DNA of 6,007 nucleotides, taken from DATAYF01 sp036272735. Its GTDB lineage: Bacteria > Chloroflexota > Ktedonobacteria > Ktedonobacterales > Ktedonobacteraceae. Each line of letters opens with the position of its first letter. Positions within the stretch are counted from its first letter, which is position 1. Below the pieces are notes generated by a model. The model did no database searches and was not told the DNA's origin. It saw nothing but the letters and a program-made list of their open reading frames with translations. The stretch is taken from positions 1 to 6,007 of the forward strand of contig DATAYF010000524.1 in NCBI GenBank assembly GCA_036272735.1. Reading direction: 5' to 3'. Of the stretch, positions 5,498-6,007 are shown piece after piece. A program made the position numbers and the translations under genes.

Positions 5498-5526
5498 ACT
5501 ATACTCCCCTAAAATAGGGAATGCAA
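5498..5526 (-). promoter_or_regulatory. Probable promoter of the pseudo-receiver gene
   Basis: Read on the minus strand, TATAGT (plus 5498-5503) fits a -10 box in five of six positions. It is separated by exactly 17 bp from TTGCAT (plus 5521-5526), a three-of-six -35 box. Transcription would start near 5490, giving a leader of about 50 bases before the ATG at 5441. The weak -35 suggests dependence on an activator or modest basal activity. Confidence 0.5.
5507..5519. promoter_or_regulatory. Small inverted repeat in the promoter spacer, possible operator
   Basis: CCCTA at 5507-5511 and TAGGG at 5515-5519 are inverted around AAA. The repeat lies wholly between the predicted -10 and -35 boxes, where a bound repressor or a MerR-like regulator would act. 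It is short, so chance is possible. Confidence 0.35.
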
Positions 5527-5822
5527 TGCTTTTTCTGACAAATTTTGCGTAGAAATCATTCAATGAACAAATTGCAATAAATTCAATATTTTTGTGAATT
5601 TGCATACTTCTCTATGAAAAATTTGTCATGGATTTGCGCAATAGGAGAGAATTGGTGTGATGGATGGCTGCCGCGTCCTCACATTAACCCTTTAAAAATC
5701 TTTATGTGATTTTTATTGCTTTATGAAGTAATAGATACTAATATATGGAAGAAAATAATTTTTCATACAAAAAGACTTTGGGTGGAGGAAAGGTACAACC
5801 ACACTAAGGGATGCAAGAATTA
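5527..5822. other. AT-rich gene-free stretch
   Basis: No convincing gene is visible here on either strand. The left part holds the upstream region of the minus-strand gene with two of the TGACAAAT copies. A tiny frame, ATG 5660 to TAA 5695 (11 codons), has AGGAGA 11 bp upstream but nothing to lead, so I do not call it. Bases 5696-5770 are mostly A/T without a clear hairpin. Bases 5775-5822 (starting GACTTTGGGTGGAGG) adjoin the end of the possible transposase gene and may include the end of an insertion element, but no matching inverted repeat can be seen inside the window. Confidence 0.6.
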
Positions 5823-6007
5823 TTAACTATCCCACCTCTCTGGTGAAAGAGATAAAATATCCACAAACCACTTGTTTAGCTGCGGCAATCGCTGAAGTTG
5901 GGTTTCGAGAACCTGCATCGCTTCCTTGGTTAGTCTGATGCCTGTTTGGTAGGTGGTCGTCACCAACGCGACCGTAGGATGTTTCCCTTTCCAAATCATA
6001 GATCTCG
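5823..6007 (-). CDS. C-terminal end of an unidentified protein, possibly a transposase
   Basis: The frame enters from beyond the right edge and ends at a TAA (plus-strand TTA at 5823-5825), giving at least 60 residues. From the Met at 5999 it begins MIWKGKHPTVALVTTTYQTG, continues IRLTKEAMQVLETQLQRLPQ and ends LNKWFVDILSLSPERWDS. The segment TYQTGIRLTKEAMQ...LPQLNKWFVDI resembles, from memory, the last residues of some DDE transposases, where a TGxxLTKxEM-like stretch and a KW(F/D)xxI end close the protein. No catalytic residue is inside the window, so this is a tentative family call. The frame is uninterrupted and its codons look normal, which supports a real gene end. The true start, the family and whether the gene is intact cannot be judged from here. 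Confidence 0.5.
   Translation of the reverse strand, partial: RSMIWKGKHPTVALVTTTYQTGIRLTKEAMQVLETQLQRLPQLNKWFVDILSLSPERWDS

Larger units (their letters stand above)
5480..5628. repeat. Three copies of TGACAAAT upstream of the pseudo-receiver gene
   Basis: TGACAAAT occurs at 5480-5487 and 5536-5543 on the plus strand, and as its complement ATTTGTCA at 5621-5628. The last two extend to an 11-bp inverted pair (5536-5546 with 5618-5628). The first is part of ATTTGACAAAT (5477-5487), symmetric around its centre. They flank the predicted promoter, so a regulator binding site is conceivable. The local AT richness raises the chance of coincidence. Confidence 0.35.

Noticed and set aside
5479..5505. 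A plus-strand promoter, TTGACA (5479) and TATACT (5500)
   Set aside because: The boxes are good, but the spacing is 15 bp and no plus-strand gene follows; the overlap with the minus-strand -10 box explains part of the match.
4934..5605. A 223-codon minus-strand frame overlapping the pseudo-receiver gene
   Set aside because: It is the other reading frame of a gene that has a strong ribosome binding site and a coherent fold; its peptide is rich in Cys, Arg and Ser as out-of-frame products are.
5660..5695. An 11-codon leader-like frame with AGGAGA upstream
   Set aside because: There is no downstream gene on that strand for it to regulate, and the frame is too short to support from sequence alone.
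1..6007. A CRISPR array or other regularly spaced repeat array
   Set aside because: No repeat of 20 bases or more recurs at regular spacing anywhere in the window.

Overview
The window looks like a bacterial chromosome segment carrying accessory DNA. A soil-type Chloroflexota (Ktedonobacteria-like) host is my best guess. It rests on the moderate-to-high GC of the central genes, a methylmalonyl-CoA mutase B12-binding subunit paired with a MeaB-type GTPase, a TTG start and a solitary receiver-like protein. No marker gene proves this, so treat the taxonomy as a guess.

Layout, left to right. (1) Bases 1-513 hold the 3' end of an AT-rich gene for an HNH_2-type endonuclease, followed at once by a hairpin terminator. 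(2) Bases 608-653 hold the 3' half of a tRNA-Gln(CUG) gene on the minus strand, from the anticodon loop to an encoded CCA. No 5' half adjoins it, which is the usual footprint of a tRNA-targeting integrative element (an att junction). Short direct repeats and an imperfect inverted repeat lie between it and the next gene. (3) Bases 795-4568 are a plus-strand run of four genes: ribonuclease III, a TaqI-like N6-adenine DNA methyltransferase, the B12-binding subunit of a methylmalonyl-CoA-mutase-type enzyme, and its MeaB-type G-protein chaperone. (4) A perfect 66-bp palindrome (4566-4631) sits between two convergent genes. (5) On the minus strand, 4632-5441 encodes a 269-residue protein with an N-terminal pseudo-receiver domain that lacks the phosphoacceptor Asp, plus an unrecognised C-terminal domain. 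It has its own promoter and a very strong ribosome binding site. (6) Bases 5527-5822 are an AT-rich gene-free stretch. (7) At the right edge, on the minus strand, is the C-terminal end of a protein that may be a transposase.

How the genes work together. The mutase subunit and MeaB form one functional unit: MeaB proteins load and protect the B12 cofactor of the mutase. The large catalytic mutase subunit is not in the window. RNase III and the methyltransferase are only 6 bp apart and probably co-transcribed; no restriction nuclease adjoins them. The HNH nuclease, tRNA-fragment att site, methyltransferase and possible transposase end mark this as a mobile or defence-prone neighbourhood. The points most worth a second look are the tRNA-Gln att junction, the inverted repeat just upstream of the RNase III gene, the perfect convergent palindrome and the degenerate receiver protein.
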